Origin: an uncultured Opitutales bacterium
GTDB taxonomy: Bacteria > Verrucomicrobiota > Verrucomicrobiia > Opitutales > UBA9783
Direction: 5' to 3'
Length of the DNA stretch: 6,778 bases
Assembly: GCA_934700265.1 (NCBI GenBank)
Contig: CAKUXH010000053.1
Span: forward strand, 1 to 6,778
Below are positions 6,218 through 6,778 of the stretch, in pieces (position 1 is the stretch's first letter; each line of letters opens with the position of its first letter). Below the pieces are notes generated by a model. The model was not told where the DNA came from. It was given only the letters and a program-made list of their open reading frames with translations, and made no database searches. The position numbers and the translations under genes were made by a program.

Positions 6218-6778
6218 TACTTTATTTCCTCTAATGGAATAACAGGAATATCATTATTTTCTTCAAAAAGATCTTCAAAATTATCTTCTTCTAAATTTTT
6301 TGATTCCGAAGATTTCTCCTCTTGAACAGGTTCTTCTGTACCCGTATTAAGATTATCTAATAAATTAGATGATGTTATTACTTGGGCATCTTCTTTTTCT
6401 TTATTAGTAGAATGTATCTCTTCTGGCTCGAAACCTTCTTTAGTTGGCTGAGCTTTTACATAAAGCACTTGTCCAACACGTAAATTTTTAGGATTACTTA
6501 TATTATTAATTTCCATCAATTGCTTTACAGACATACCACAACGACGAGCAATATTCCAAAGGATATCTCCAGCTTGGACAACATATTTTTCAGTGTCAAT
6601 CGGTACAACTGATAATTTTGTAATAGAAGTAGAAGACTTTTCTCCTGATAATGATAGCTTTTGGCCTACAAAAATTACATCTGATTTCAAATGATTATTG
6701 GCTCTAATTTTTTCTACCGTTGTATTAAATTTATTAGCAATCGAAGATAACGAATCTCCTTTTTGCACAATATAATTT
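6217..6778 (-). CDS. LysM-repeat cell-wall-binding protein, NlpD-like by position (5' part beyond right edge)
   Basis: The frame is open to the right edge, so the true start lies outside. A GTG at 6768 sits inside a LysM domain and is a valine codon, not the start. The visible 186 residues hold two LysM domains, which bind the GlcNAc-containing glycan of peptidoglycan: YIVQKGDSLSSIANKF to about residue 43, and KYVVQAGDILWNIARR at 64-79 continuing to about 108. A low-complexity, strongly acidic tail (about 110-186, rich in Glu, Asp, Ser and Asn) follows and ends IPVIPLEEIK. A signal peptide or membrane anchor would be in the missing part. Its place before ftsW-murG equals that of chlamydial nlpD (CT759 in C. 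trachomatis). However, no M23 peptidase domain follows the LysM repeats, so it is more likely a binding or scaffolding protein than a wall hydrolase. The gene overlaps ftsW by 1 bp. Confidence 0.88.
   Translation of the reverse strand, partial: NYIVQKGDSLSSIANKFNTTVEKIRANNHLKSDVIFVGQKLSLSGEKSSTSITKLSVVPIDTEKYVVQAGDILWNIARRCGMSVKQLMEINNISNPKNLRVGQVLYVKAQPTKEGFEPEEIHSTNKEKEDAQVITSSNLLDNLNTGTEEPVQEEKSSESKNLEEDNFEDLFEENNDIPVIPLEEIK
6227..6231 (-). promoter_or_regulatory. Ribosome binding site of ftsW
   Basis: On the minus strand GAGGA ends nine bases before the ftsW ATG at 6217. It lies within the last codons of the LysM gene, whose TAA overlaps the ATG by one base (TAATG). It is the best-placed Shine-Dalgarno match in the window and supports both the chosen ftsW start and tight translational coupling. 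Confidence 0.6.

Noticed and set aside
1..6778. CRISPR array, insertion sequence, defence island or phage genes
   Set aside because: There are no regularly spaced repeats, no terminal inverted repeats and no transposase or phage structural genes. The tyrosine recombinase has the length and motifs of a housekeeping Xer protein rather than a phage integrase.

Overview
This is a gene-dense, AT-rich piece of bacterial chromosome. Seven protein-coding genes fill almost all of it, and the largest gap is 150 bp. The best taxonomic clue is the minus-strand order LysM protein, ftsW, murG. In Chlamydia the peptidoglycan cluster runs murF-mraY-murD-nlpD-ftsW-murG-murC/ddl, so this order suggests a member of the Chlamydiae, probably an AT-rich environmental (amoeba- or arthropod-associated) lineage rather than Chlamydia itself. 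Two things argue against Chlamydiaceae proper: the glycyl-tRNA synthetase is the single-chain alpha2 type rather than the fused GlyQS of Chlamydia, and a pseudaminic-acid-type aminotransferase gene is present. The assignment is an inference from gene order and protein character. A database search was not possible.

Left block, minus strand (1-1677): glyS (alpha2 glycyl-tRNA synthetase) is followed after one base by the beginning of a DegT/DnrJ-type sugar aminotransferase resembling PseC, which runs off the left edge. The spacing implies one transcript. The gap at 1678-1827 separates this block from the genes on the right and must hold divergent promoters.

Middle block, plus strand (1828-4006): a DAACS-family dicarboxylate/amino-acid:cation symporter is followed by an overlapping XerC/XerD-family tyrosine recombinase that looks more like XerD. 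The transporter has unusual residues at positions that form the third sodium site in GltPh. This is the most interesting molecular detail in the window.

Right block, minus strand (4011-6778): a LysM-repeat protein (5' end beyond the right edge), ftsW and murG are linked by 1-bp and 4-bp overlaps and form a clear operon for septal peptidoglycan. MurG makes lipid II, FtsW polymerises it, and the LysM protein probably binds the product in the envelope. This block converges on xerD with only 4 bases between the two stop codons.

I found no CRISPR array, RNA gene, insertion sequence or defence-type gene set. Apart from the transporter residues and a few organisational oddities, this is an ordinary housekeeping region, and I do not see a new multi-gene system in it.
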